DNA of 64,000 nucleotides from assembly GCA_963763085.1 (NCBI GenBank), contig CAVXNB010000001.1:124001-188000 (forward strand), written 5' to 3'. Positions 33,264-41,780 of this stretch are shown one piece after another. How positions within the stretch are numbered: position 1 is the stretch's first letter; each line of letters opens with the position of its first letter. Below the pieces are notes generated by a model. That model was not told where the DNA came from, ran no database searches, and worked only from the letters and a program-made list of their open reading frames with translations. This DNA is from CAVXNB01 sp963763085. Lineage in GTDB: Bacteria; Actinomycetota; Acidimicrobiia; Acidimicrobiales; Bog-793. A program made the position numbers and the translations under genes.

Positions 33264-35664
33264 GACCGCTCCCCGGCCGTGGTAGTCGTCAGCCAACCCG
33301 ACACAGTCGACTGCGCGCCGGGACGGCTGGTCGGGATCGCGAGGGTGCGCCGCGGACCTCCGGCTGCCCGCTCCCAGTGTTCGATCGCCCATCCCCGACG
33401 CCGGGCTATCGCCGCCAGCTTCGCCTCGGGGTTCACAGCGACAGGGAAGCCCGCAGCTTCGAGCATGGGAAGGTCGCTCGTCGAGTCCGCGTATGCGACG
33501 GTCTCGCCGAGTGTCAGGCCTTGCGCACGGGCGAATTCGTCGAGGAGCAGAGCGCGTGCCTCGCCGGTAGGAGGCGACCGGGTGAGCTCCCCGGTGAACT
33601 TGCCGTCACGCTCGTCCATGCTCGCGCAGACGATCTCGTCGAACAGCGGCCGCAGCGGTTCGACGACGAAGTCCAAAGCTCCCGTGATCAGGAGCGTCTT
33701 GTGGCCAAGGGCCCGATGGCGGCGAACCCGGGCGATCGCCTCCGGAAAGGCTCTCGGACCGAGAAGATCGCTGAACAGCTCGTAGCCGTCGAGACGGAGC
33801 TGATCGACGGGGGCACCCTCATAGCGCCGGTAGAACGCTCGAAGGAAGTCGCTCCGATCGCGGCGGTCGAGCCGGAGCAGCTTCGGCCCCTCTGCGAAGA
33901 GGCCGGCGACGACCCGGGCCCGCTCGGTGCGGTCGAGGTGGCGGGTCACGAGCCACGCATAGCTCTCGACGACGTTCGAGGCGACGAGGGTGTTCTCGAG
34001 ATCGAACGCCGCACAGCGGGCCTGCTCGGACAGGATCGCCTTCAGGGAGCGCTCCTCGCGGCTTGCCATCGTCCGCTTTCCGGGGGAGGTGCGGACACGG
34101 GCGTGCTCGACGACCGAGGGCAGGTGGACATCCTCGACGTAGTGGCGCCAGTCGATCACCGCGGGGTCGAAGCAGAACGCGGTGCGGTCGGCAGGCTCGA
34201 GGCTCTCGAATAGACGCAACGTGCGATCGATCCGAAAACGCGCCTCGGTCTCGCTGTAGGCGCCGTAGAGCTCCACATAGCTGAGGGCCCGCTCTGCCTG
34301 CACTCGTCGCTCCTCGAGCCGGGCGCCGGCCTCCGCCCGCTCGCCACGCAGAGGGAGCGCGTTGACGAGCCGCTCTGCGGCGCCGAGGGTTCGCGTGGCA
34401 CGGCGGAGCTGACCTTGGACCCGACCCCGGCCGGGGAAGGACCACTTCGGAACCACGATCGGTTGGCCGCGGTTGTCATAGAGGGGCCGCGCGGTGAACC
34501 AACGCTCGGTGAGATCGACCAGCTGTCCGTAGCGCAACGGGTTCCGGACTCCAGACGCGACTTGGTAGACCGTCGGTCCGGCCGGGTCGGGACCTCTCGC
34601 TGCCACGGCGATCAAGGCGGCCACGACGAGGTCAACGGGGATGACGTCCACGATGCCCTCGGGAACCCCGGGGAATTGGCGGAGCAAGCCCCGGGCGTAG
34701 GAGATGATGACAGGCTCGGCCATGCGGAAGCCGCGGATCCACCCGGGGCGGGGCTCGGCGAGCGAGGACTCGACGATCGACGGCCGGACGAAGGTCACGG
34801 GCAGCTCACCGCGCATGTCGAGGAGAGCGTTCTCTCCCAGTGACTTCGTGTACGCGTAGGCGTCGGGCCATCCGAGGGCCCGGGAGCGGCCTCGTCCGAG
34901 CGCCACCAAGCGGTCGCGGACCCAGTCGACTCGCAGCTGCTCTGTTCGTCCCGCCAGGAGCGCCGTCCCAGCCGCACCGAGCTCTGACCGCGCCTCCTTG
35001 TGGAAGCTCGCCAAGGCGTTCGGGGCTGCGACTGGTCGGCGTCCGCGTCCGCACGGGCACGGCGAGCGGCCGCAACCTCGGCCCTCCAGTCGATCTTCGA
35101 CACGAATTTCGAGGACGTGATGAGCTCCTCGGCGGCATCCCCCTTGTGGCCGCTGTTGACGTAGGCCGTCGAGACTGCGATGAGGTGGGGCAGGGGCCGA
35201 GAGGCACCTTCCTCTGTTGCACGCTCGGCCGCGAGCTCGTTCAACGTCTCGGCAACTCGCGACGGACCGAGCAGGTTCACCTCGACGGCACCGTCCAGGG
35301 GCGCGTCGAACGTGACCGCTGCGGCGCAGTGGATCACGATGTCGCAGGAGGCGAGGAGTTCGCGCCCTGCCTCGTCGAGCGCGAGGCCGTCGCGTCCGAC
35401 GTCGCCGGCAATCGTATGCAGGCGGCGGGCGATCTCGTCGTCGAACCGATCGCCGAGCTCGCCGCGGAGTCGGTCGAAACAGTCGTTGCGGAGGATCTCG
35501 CGCCTCGTTCGCTCGGCCGGAGCGTTGCGCTGCCCGGGGCGGACGATGACCACGACCTCGCATCCGGGCACGCTTCGAAGCAAGCGCTCGACGAGCGCGG
35601 TTCCGACGAAGCCTGTCGCCCCGGTCACGGCGATCCGCCGGGCGGCGAGCTCGTCGAGTATCAC
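33260..35664 (-). CDS. fatty acyl-CoA reductase-like SDR fused to HAD-IB domain (frameshifted)
   Basis: About 801 residues, first gene of the operon. The N-terminal Rossmann domain (RIAVTGATGFVGTALVERLL), STAYVNSGHKGD and the catalytic Y-x3-K in YAYTKSLGEN are those of extended SDRs of the fatty acyl-CoA reductase type. The C-terminal HAD-IB domain has motif I FDLENTLV, where Glu replaces the usual second Asp, and motif IV YADSTSDLPMLEAAG. The first frame runs to ARRARADADADQS; the second resumes at APNALASFHKEARSELG. The break is near 35020-35040 and fits one missing base. The SDR would reduce an activated acyl group; the phosphatase activity may be altered. Confidence 0.8.
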
Positions 35665-35726
35665 GAGTGTGTTTCTAGCACCCGGCTGCGGCGATCGACC
35701 CTGACCATCCAGGTGGTGTGTGGGTG

Positions 35727-36494
35727 TCAGCTCTTCGGGGGCTCTGAGCGGGCGGGGGCGGGCTTCTTCGGCACGGGCCGGCTCGGCTTTGGTGGGGTGT
35801 AGCGCTTGTTGGGCTTGGGCGCCGAGCGTGACTCGAGCGCCTTGGCGGTCGGCACGGAGCTCTTGACTTCCTTGGGTTGTCTCGCGGCTCGTTGTCCTCC
35901 GCGTTGTCCTCCCCGTGCCGCCCCACGCCCTTCCTTATTGGAGTACTTGAGCACCTTCACGACGAGCCACAGGCCGAAGCCGAGGTAGGCGATGCCAAGG
36001 ATCGCGAGCGCCTTGATCTCCACGAGCCAGGCGCCGACGAGAAGCGATGCGAAGCCGAGCAGGGCCCGACGTCGCACGAGCGTGCCGAGCAGCAAGATCG
36101 CGCCGAGCACGATTCCCTCAATGAGGAACACGTGAACCGCGCTCATCGTCTTCAGCTCGCTCGAGGACACCTTGTGGCTGTGGTTGAGGTACGGGACGAC
36201 GACGATGGCCGTCAGGGCAAGCTCGAGCACCGTGGCGAAAAAGCCGATCCGGCGCTCGCGCGGGTCGAGCATGTTCACCGCGGTCTTGGTTGCCTCGGAC
36301 TTCGCGGCGGGGGAGAGCTCAGGTTGCGCAGGGGCCACGGCGACCGACCGGCGACCTGATGAACCGGACCGGAGGCGTCCTTCGGCACTGAACCTGCGTC
36401 GCACCCAGTCGTTCCAGCCCGCGGCGCCGGCGTCATCGGGATCGGCCGGATCCGCCGCTCGCTCGCTGGGCTTTTCCCCGTCCCCGTCCTGCAT
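35727..36494 (-). CDS. hypothetical polytopic membrane protein with basic C-terminal tail
   Basis: 255 residues from ATG 36494. An acidic then Arg-rich cytoplasmic N-terminus (residues 1-85) is followed by four hydrophobic segments (FFATVLELALTAIVVVPYLN, VHVFLIEGIVLGAILLLGTL, ALLGFASLLVGAWLVEI, ALAILGIAYLGFGLWLVVKV). The last 70 residues are Lys/Arg/Pro/Gly-rich with a repeated RGGQ element. No family is recognised. The basic tail could bind nucleic acid or anionic lipid. It lies 25 bp downstream of the recombinase gene on the same strand. Confidence 0.68.
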   Translation of the reverse strand: MQDGDGEKPSERAADPADPDDAGAAGWNDWVRRRFSAEGRLRSGSSGRRSVAVAPAQPELSPAAKSEATKTAVNMLDPRERRIGFFATVLELALTAIVVVPYLNHSHKVSSSELKTMSAVHVFLIEGIVLGAILLLGTLVRRRALLGFASLLVGAWLVEIKALAILGIAYLGFGLWLVVKVLKYSNKEGRGAARGGQRGGQRAARQPKEVKSSVPTAKALESRSAPKPNKRYTPPKPSRPVPKKPAPARSEPPKS

Positions 36495-36519
36495 CGCGGT
36501 ACAGGGTACCTGCCGGTAG

Positions 36520-37515
36520 CTACAGCTGGTCGCCGAGCGACAAGCGGCGATGAGCTTCACGTGCTCGCTCGCCGGCTGCAGAGGCTGCATACCTTTGGAG
36601 AGTTTGTCGGGAGCGCCAGCCGGCAAGCTGCATGAGATCGGCCTCCTGCCCACCGTCGGCGAGCCATGCGTGCGCGAAACTATGCCGTAGCTGGTCAGGA
36701 TGTATGCGGCCGAGCCCCGCTTGCTGCCCGCGTCGGCGCACCATCTGAAGCATTCCACTGTCGGAGAGCCGGCCCTTCTTGCCGAGCCAGAGCCAGTCGG
36801 AACCTGCATCTGAGCGCTGCGCCCGTGCCCGCAGATAGCGGTCGAGAGCCCGAGCGGTCTTCGGTCCGAAGGGGCATGTCCGCGAACGGTTGCCGTTGGA
36901 GACGTGGGCAAGCTCTTGCTCGAGGTCGATGTCCCCGATTGTGAGCCCGGCCATCTCGCCCCGCCGCATGCCGGCGTCGACGAACAAACGGAGGATGGCG
37001 GTGTCGCGGCGTTCGTCGAAGTCTCTGCCTTCCGCGATCTTCAACAAAGCCTCCAGTTGGGGCTTCTCGAGGATCGACACAGGCGTCGCCGGGATCAGAG
37101 GCGGCTTCATGTTGCCCATGGGATGTTGGCTGATCTCGTTCTCCTCCAGGAGAAACGAAAAGAACAAACGCAAGCATTTATAACGAGTTTGCACTGTCGC
37201 GGGTTTGTGGTCCTTGGCGAATTCGGAAAGGAACGTCTCCAGATGGTCACGCCTGACGTGTGTCGCATCTGTCGGCAAGCCGTGCTCTGCGAAGTAGTCG
37301 ATCATCTGCCCGACCGACATGAGGTACTGATCACGGGTCAGCGGGGATCGGTCGAGTCGCGCGCAGCGAGCGATCGAACGACAGCATGAGCTGCCCGAGT
37401 TCGCCTCCTCGGGGCTCTGTCCGCGATGAGTCGACGGTTGCCTGGTCCATCGCGCGGCGCGATACTTCGGTGGTTCGCACGATTCAAAGTTATGCGCTGT
37501 TGCAGCGGGGTACAA
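36520..37515 (-). CDS. tyrosine recombinase/integrase
   Basis: 331 residues. The N-terminal SAM-like core-binding domain runs roughly TRDQYLMSVGQMIDYFAEHG to TRYKCLRLFFSFLL. The catalytic domain has the first Arg in DAGMRRGEMAGL, the box II region HPDQLRHSFAHAWL with the second Arg, and the nucleophile Tyr in RSRQTLQRYAASAA. The position before Q-L-R-H, usually His, is Asp. It resembles integrases of actinobacterial mobile elements rather than XerC/D. It lies 54 bp from tRNA-Val, in keeping with use of the tRNA as attachment site, although it is on the 5' side. Confidence 0.82.
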   Translation of the reverse strand: MYPAATAHNFESCEPPKYRAARWTRQPSTHRGQSPEEANSGSSCCRSIARCARLDRSPLTRDQYLMSVGQMIDYFAEHGLPTDATHVRRDHLETFLSEFAKDHKPATVQTRYKCLRLFFSFLLEENEISQHPMGNMKPPLIPATPVSILEKPQLEALLKIAEGRDFDERRDTAILRLFVDAGMRRGEMAGLTIGDIDLEQELAHVSNGNRSRTCPFGPKTARALDRYLRARAQRSDAGSDWLWLGKKGRLSDSGMLQMVRRRGQQAGLGRIHPDQLRHSFAHAWLADGGQEADLMQLAGWRSRQTLQRYAASAAGERAREAHRRLSLGDQL

Positions 37516-37569
37516 GGTTATGAGCTTGGAGAGAGTCTCTTAAAGTGCAGCTGGCTGGGTAGTTTCGTA

Positions 37570-37643
37570 GGGCGCTTGGCTCAGGTGGTTAGAGCGCAGC
37601 CTTCACACGGCTGAGGTCGCAGGTTCGAGTCCTGCAGCGCCCA
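37570..37643 (+). tRNA. tRNA-Val (CAC)
   Basis: A full cloverleaf can be drawn. Acceptor GGGCGCT (37570-37576) pairs with AGCGCCC (37636-37642). D-arm contains GGCTCAGGTGGTTAGAGC. The anticodon stem CAGCC/GGCTG encloses loop TTCACAC, giving anticodon CAC. The T-arm is CGCAGGTTCGAGTCCTGC-like with a TTCGAGT loop. Discriminator A at 37643; CCA is not encoded. Likely attachment site for the adjacent integrase. Confidence 0.95.
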
Positions 37644-37700
37644 CGCTGAAAGCCCCTGGTCAATGGCTGTGTCGAATTGCCGCCGCACGTCGCCAAGCCG

Positions 37701-37955
37701 ATGGTGGACACAGATTGGACACACGCCAGAAAGTTGACACAGAAAGCTGACACAAGAAAGCGGAAGCAGGTAGAGGTAGCGCTGCGTTTTGCTGAGCAGG
37801 AGGGGTGTTCTGTCGAAGTCCTGCACGCCGGCCATACGTGGGGCCAGGTGGTGGCGCCGAATGGTCAACGACTCAGAGTCTGGAGCACACCGAAGAACGC
37901 CGACGTGGCCGCGCGGATGATCCGCCGGTTCGCGCTCAGCAACAAGGAGAGATGA
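37701..37955 (+). CDS. small HicA-like protein, candidate toxin of a two-gene cassette
   Basis: 84 residues from ATG 37701. The N-terminus is basic (THARKLTQKADTRKRKQVEV). The C-terminal part GHTWGQVVAPNGQRLRVWST followed by a helix resembles the dsRBD-like core of HicA/YcfA mRNA interferases (a glycine/His-containing strand, then P-N-G and a basic helix). The usual HicA G-S-H-H motif is degenerate (A-G-H-T), so this is a weak structural resemblance. It ends one base before the HTH gene, so the two form an operon. The first codons overlap the GACACA repeat region. Confidence 0.5.
   Translation: MVDTDWTHARKLTQKADTRKRKQVEVALRFAEQEGCSVEVLHAGHTWGQVVAPNGQRLRVWSTPKNADVAARMIRRFALSNKER
37704..37725 (+). 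repeat. imperfect 22-bp direct repeat, copy 1
   Basis: GTGGACACAGATTGGACACACG, matching 19 of 22 bases at 38628-38649. Further GACACA units follow at about 11-14 nt spacing to 37755. The two copies bracket the HicA-like/HTH cassette. Confidence 0.65.
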
Positions 37956-37956
37956 C

Positions 37957-38475
37957 ATGACGAGCTTCGTGTTCAGGATCCGACTGCGCGACCCGCTGTC
38001 GAACGAGGACGCCGATCGAGTCTTCGAGTCCATCAAGGAGGAAGTGGCCGTCGAGGAAGGACCACGCGGCCACTTCATCGGCTTCGAGCGGGAGGCTCCT
38101 TCGTTCCTTGATGCCGTACTCAGCTCTCTCAGTGAGATCATCAACCTTGGCTTCGAGCCAGTCGACGTAGAAGACGAGCTCGTGTCCATGGCTGACATCG
38201 CTGAACGAACGAGTCGGACTCGTCAATCGGTTTCCATGCTCGTCAGCGGTCAGCGCGGCCCGGGAGACTTTCCTCACCCAGTTGCTGGCAACGTGAGAAG
38301 CCCGCTTTGGCACTGGGCGGATGTCGCCTCCTGGTTCGAGAGCACAACGGGCGGGGGAGTGACGTTCGAGGACCGGACTCGGACGATCGCTTCCATCAAC
38401 GGCGCACTCGCCAACCGTGTGCTCGCTCGCGAGCGCCCAAAGGATCTCCAACGGATCAACCGCCTCGCTGGGTAG
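37957..38475 (+). CDS. HTH DNA-binding protein, candidate antitoxin partner
   Basis: 172 residues. The N-terminal half (FVFRIRLRDPLSNEDADRVF to APSFLDAVLSSLSEIINLGF) has an alpha/beta HicB-like appearance. The C-terminal half carries a helix-turn-helix (VSMADIAERTSRTRQSVSML) followed by VSGQRGPGDFPHPVAGN and a Trp-rich end (SPLWHWADVASWFE). The arrangement of a small upstream partner and an HTH repressor suggests an autoregulated two-gene module, perhaps toxin-antitoxin, but this is inference. ATG 37957 follows the previous stop by 1 nt, with AGGAGAG upstream. Confidence 0.65.
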   Translation: MTSFVFRIRLRDPLSNEDADRVFESIKEEVAVEEGPRGHFIGFEREAPSFLDAVLSSLSEIINLGFEPVDVEDELVSMADIAERTSRTRQSVSMLVSGQRGPGDFPHPVAGNVRSPLWHWADVASWFESTTGGGVTFEDRTRTIASINGALANRVLARERPKDLQRINRLAG

Positions 38476-38565
38476 GAACTCAGTCCCACCCGGGCTCAAT
38501 GTTGGTGGAGCCGTCGAGCCGGCAGTCGGGCGCGGCACTCGGCCGACGCGGTTTGCCGAGGGCTC

Positions 38566-39941
38566 GTGTCCTGGCACTGTCGGTGTCGCGGTCAGACCCG
38601 TCGAGAGTTGACCTCGCAAGGACCGGAGTGGACACAAATCGGACACGCGACATCGGAAAAAGGTGGATGCTGGCGGTTTGGGCAGGTCACTAAATCTCCT
38701 GTTCAGCGGCCGATTTATCGGGAAAGCGCCAGCTGGCGAAATTGGTCTGGAACGCGGCGCGGGCACGGCGATGACCTGGCGCAGCTGAACAGGCCGGCAA
38801 CCGCGTGCGCTCACCACCGGCCGCGACGCGTCGCCGGCGCCGTTGTCCTGGCCTGTGCCGCGGCGGTCACTATCGCGTTGGCGACGACGCTCGTGACGCT
38901 CTACAGCCCTCGCGCGACGACGCCACGCCAGACGACTACCTCGAGCGCGCCGCATAGCACCACCGCTCCGCGATGGACGCTCGTCGGCGACGTTTCACCC
39001 TCCTGGCACGCGGTTGGCAGCCTCAGTAACAACCCAGGATTGTCCCTGGCTTGCCCGAGTGTCGAAACCTGCTTCGCGGCCGCCCCTCAGAGCCGAGGCG
39101 GAGTCGGCCTTTCGGCTGTCGAAGTGACCAATGACGGGGGCCGAACCTGGAGCTCCTCGAAGTTGCCTGTCGCCTTGCTCGGGCTGGCTGTCCCGTTGCT
39201 CGGACAAACACGCGAGTCATCGTCTAGCGCTGCTCGGCCTGCCCTTCGGCCTCGTCCTGCGTAGCGGTGGCCGATGGGTACAGCCCGCCCGCGACTTACG
39301 TGACGAGGGACGGCGGCAAGACGTGGACCACTGATCGGATGCCGACAGACTTCGTGCCTCACGACCTGCAGTGCTCCTCGCCAACGAACTGTGTCGTGAC
39401 TGGCTTCTACCAGTCTCCTGGTGGCGGCCAGACGACTCCAGAAGGGACAGTGCTCTACACGACAGATGGGGGCACTACGTGGAAGACCGCTTCGCTACCG
39501 AGCGGGCTCGGGTCCCTCGGCACAGTGTCGTTCGCGACGGCAACCGTTTGCCTGGCGACCTTCTTTGCCGCCGACGGGCAAGGCAGCCAAGTGCTGGCCT
39601 CCACCGACGGCGGGGCGAGCTGGTCTTCTGTCCCAGCATCCGGCCTGCCTGAGGGAGTTGTACTCAGCACCACATGCCCGGCGGCAGCTGAGTGCTGGGC
39701 AGCCGGTGTCACTCATGCGCAAGTTTCTGCTGAGGCTATGACGATCGAAGCCGGAGCGACCCCATTGCTCGCTTCGACATCAAACGGCGGTCAGACCTGG
39801 CTGAGCACCGCGGCGCCGGACGAGGTCTCTCTGGTGGCGTCCCTCTCCTGTCCGAGCACGACCAAGTGCTACGCACTCGCCTTCGCGAAGCCTGGGGGCA
39901 CGGGGTTCGTCTCGGTCGTCTTGCTGAGCTACGGCGACTGA
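38566..39941 (+). pseudogene. BNR/Asp-box beta-propeller-like exported protein, broken
   Basis: Two open frames make one protein. The first (to 39264) holds a membrane helix (VAGAVVLACAAAVTIALATT), a Ser/Thr linker, LACPSVETCFAAA and VTNDGGRTWSSSKLP. The second (to 39941) repeats the pattern: VTRDGGKTWTTDRMP, CSSPTNCVVTGF, TTDGGTTWKTASLP, STDGGASWSSVPASGLP, CPSTTKCYALAF. S-x-D-G-G-x-x-W is the Asp-box of sialidase-like propellers, here with paired Cys. The frames break near 39190-39225 (one missing base fits), and a TAG lies in the second frame just upstream. No good start codon precedes the membrane helix, so a second lesion is likely. Role: unknown surface protein. Confidence 0.65.
38628..38649 (+). 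repeat. imperfect 22-bp direct repeat, copy 2
   Basis: GTGGACACAAATCGGACACG and two more bases; same orientation as copy 1, 924 bp away. It could be a remnant of a duplicated insertion target or an att-like core. The stretch 38476-38790 around it holds no gene I can support. Confidence 0.65.
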
Positions 39942-40083
39942 AGAAAGGCCACTTGACCGTGGCGAACACTGCCGAGACGATCGGTCGGGTAAACCCCCAA
40001 GGAAAGCGAGAGAGAACACCGACTCGCCGGCGTTCGGGCCGGCTCGCAGTCCTGGTCGTGACAGACGCCGCAGCGCTCGCCGT

Positions 40084-40407
40084 ATGCGCCGCGATCCCAT
40101 CGCTGACGCAGGCGTGCCTACCTATGGTTGGCTGGCTCGCTTCGGCGCGGACTTCGACTCTTTGTCGGCGAGTCAGCAAGCCGCGTTCCTCGTCGCGGTT
40201 GCTCAGTTCGTGGACGACCTGCGCCGCGGGCGCGAGTTCAGGAAGGGCCTTCGCGTCAAGGGAGTGAAGGGCGCGACCGGCATCTTCGAGATGAAATGGG
40301 CCGACGACGGACGGGCGACCTTCGAGTACGGGGATGCTGTCAGGGCAGGCGAGCCGCACGTCATCTGGCGTCGGGTCGGCACCCACGCCATCCTCGACCG
40401 GCCCTGA
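40084..40407 (+). CDS. RelE/ParE-like small protein, orphan
   Basis: 107 residues from ATG 40084; GTG 40114 may be the real start. The body FLVAVAQFVDDLRRGREFRK, VKGVKGATGIFEMKWADDGR and EPHVIWRRVGTHAIL resembles a RelE/ParE-type fold: a helix, then strands with basic residues, ending in a R-x-G-x-H-x-I-like strand. Such proteins cleave ribosomal mRNA or poison gyrase, but no antitoxin gene is visible on either side. It may be a solitary toxin or a degenerate pair. Confidence 0.55.
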   Translation: MRRDPIADAGVPTYGWLARFGADFDSLSASQQAAFLVAVAQFVDDLRRGREFRKGLRVKGVKGATGIFEMKWADDGRATFEYGDAVRAGEPHVIWRRVGTHAILDRP

Positions 40408-40499
40408 CAACAGGTCCCGAACGATCACGGTGCAGACGCCTTCGATGAGCTGGGCCCTTGGCCCTCCCGAGCCTGACGAGCTCCTGCGGGTGGGGCCGG

Positions 40500-41741
40500 T
40501 TACCCCGAAGTGTCGAACACGATCTGGTCGTACCACCAGAGCCGCTCGAAGAGGGTGCGCGCGGCGTCAACGTGCCCGTGGTCCCGGACGATCGTGTCGA
40601 TGGTGCGCTCGCCGTCGACGGCGTCGAACAGCCGCTTCTCCTGCTCGTCGATCGGAAGGTAGATGTCCGGGTAGGTGTGACCCTGGTTGATCAGCACTGC
40701 CGCCGCACCTGCCGGCAACCTCGTCTGGACACAGATCGTGTCTGGCATCCGGATGGGCAGATAACCGAGCCACGCGTCATCGGCGAAGCTGATCGGCTGC
40801 GAGCCTCCAGGACGATCCTTCCGGTAGAGGACGACATTGTGGCGAACCATCGTGCCTCGGAAGAGTTCGACAGCGGCATACTGCTCGGCTGGGGGAAGCT
40901 GGGCGAGCCGGGAAGCCAGCGGGATCGTTGCCATGACACCGGAGTGGGGAGAGTAGGGCGCATTCCTTACCCACCGGCCGAATGTCAACTCTGCACTCTC
41001 GATGAGATCGAACAGTTGCGGAACCGAATACGCGCGGTCCTGCGGATGCAGGAGGGCGTCGGCGAGCGCTGCGCCGTGCTGGAAGTCCGGGGCTTCTCGC
41101 AGGAGGCGTTCGAGTGGATGTCCGGGCGGCAGCTCTCTGAGTGCGGCAATGAGATCCCTGATATCGCCATCGATAGCATGCATTCCGAGCCGCCGGCAGA
41201 ACTCCTGGAGCATGTAGATGCCGGTCCGCCCGTAGGGCGCATACACCATGAGATGCATCGCACCATCCGGCTCGAGCACACCGTGCAAGGCTCTGAGCCC
41301 CGCTTCGGGGTCGGCAAGATGATGGAGGACGCCGGTACACACGACCTGATCGAAGCTCGCGTCCAGCTCACCTATGCGCTCGATCGGAAGTTGGTGAACT
41401 TGCAGATTGCGCAAGTCGTACTCTCGCTTGAGTTCCTCGGTGTAGCGCACGCTGGCAGCGCTGAAGTCGACGCCGATAACCTTGGCCGCGGGCCAGCGCA
41501 AAGCATGTTTGGCTGCCTGAGACGTACCGCAACCGGCGATGAGGATCGACCGGTCTTCCCGGTACGACCTGGCAGGCCAGAACAGGTGATAATCCGCACG
41601 GCGTCGCTGCCGGTCCTGCCAGACCACGCGGTACTTGCTGAGGCTGTCGACGGGCTGGGGATAAGGATATTGTTCGTAGAAGTCGCGGACTTTGTCTGCC
41701 ACACCAGGGGGTGTCGATGGGCGTTCATCCAGGTTGCTCAA
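40500..41741 (-). CDS. class I SAM-dependent methyltransferase
   Basis: 413 residues. SAM-binding motif I is ILIAGCGTSQAAKHAL; ASFDQVVCTGVLHHLADPEA and LEPDGAMHLMVYAPYG are motifs II and III. The N-terminal FYEQYPYPQPVDSL is typical of a bacterial methyltransferase subfamily of unknown acceptor. A C-terminal region of about 150 residues (from ATIPLASRLAQLPPAE) is extra and may bind substrate. It begins about 40 bp after the corrected end of the arylsulfatase gene on the same strand, so the two could be one operon. Confidence 0.83.
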   Translation of the reverse strand: MSNLDERPSTPPGVADKVRDFYEQYPYPQPVDSLSKYRVVWQDRQRRRADYHLFWPARSYREDRSILIAGCGTSQAAKHALRWPAAKVIGVDFSAASVRYTEELKREYDLRNLQVHQLPIERIGELDASFDQVVCTGVLHHLADPEAGLRALHGVLEPDGAMHLMVYAPYGRTGIYMLQEFCRRLGMHAIDGDIRDLIAALRELPPGHPLERLLREAPDFQHGAALADALLHPQDRAYSVPQLFDLIESAELTFGRWVRNAPYSPHSGVMATIPLASRLAQLPPAEQYAAVELFRGTMVRHNVVLYRKDRPGGSQPISFADDAWLGYLPIRMPDTICVQTRLPAGAAAVLINQGHTYPDIYLPIDEQEKRLFDAVDGERTIDTIVRDHGHVDAARTLFERLWWYDQIVFDTSG

Positions 41742-41780
41742 CGTAGAGATACCTGGTCAGCGAAGCTCCAGCAGCGGGAC

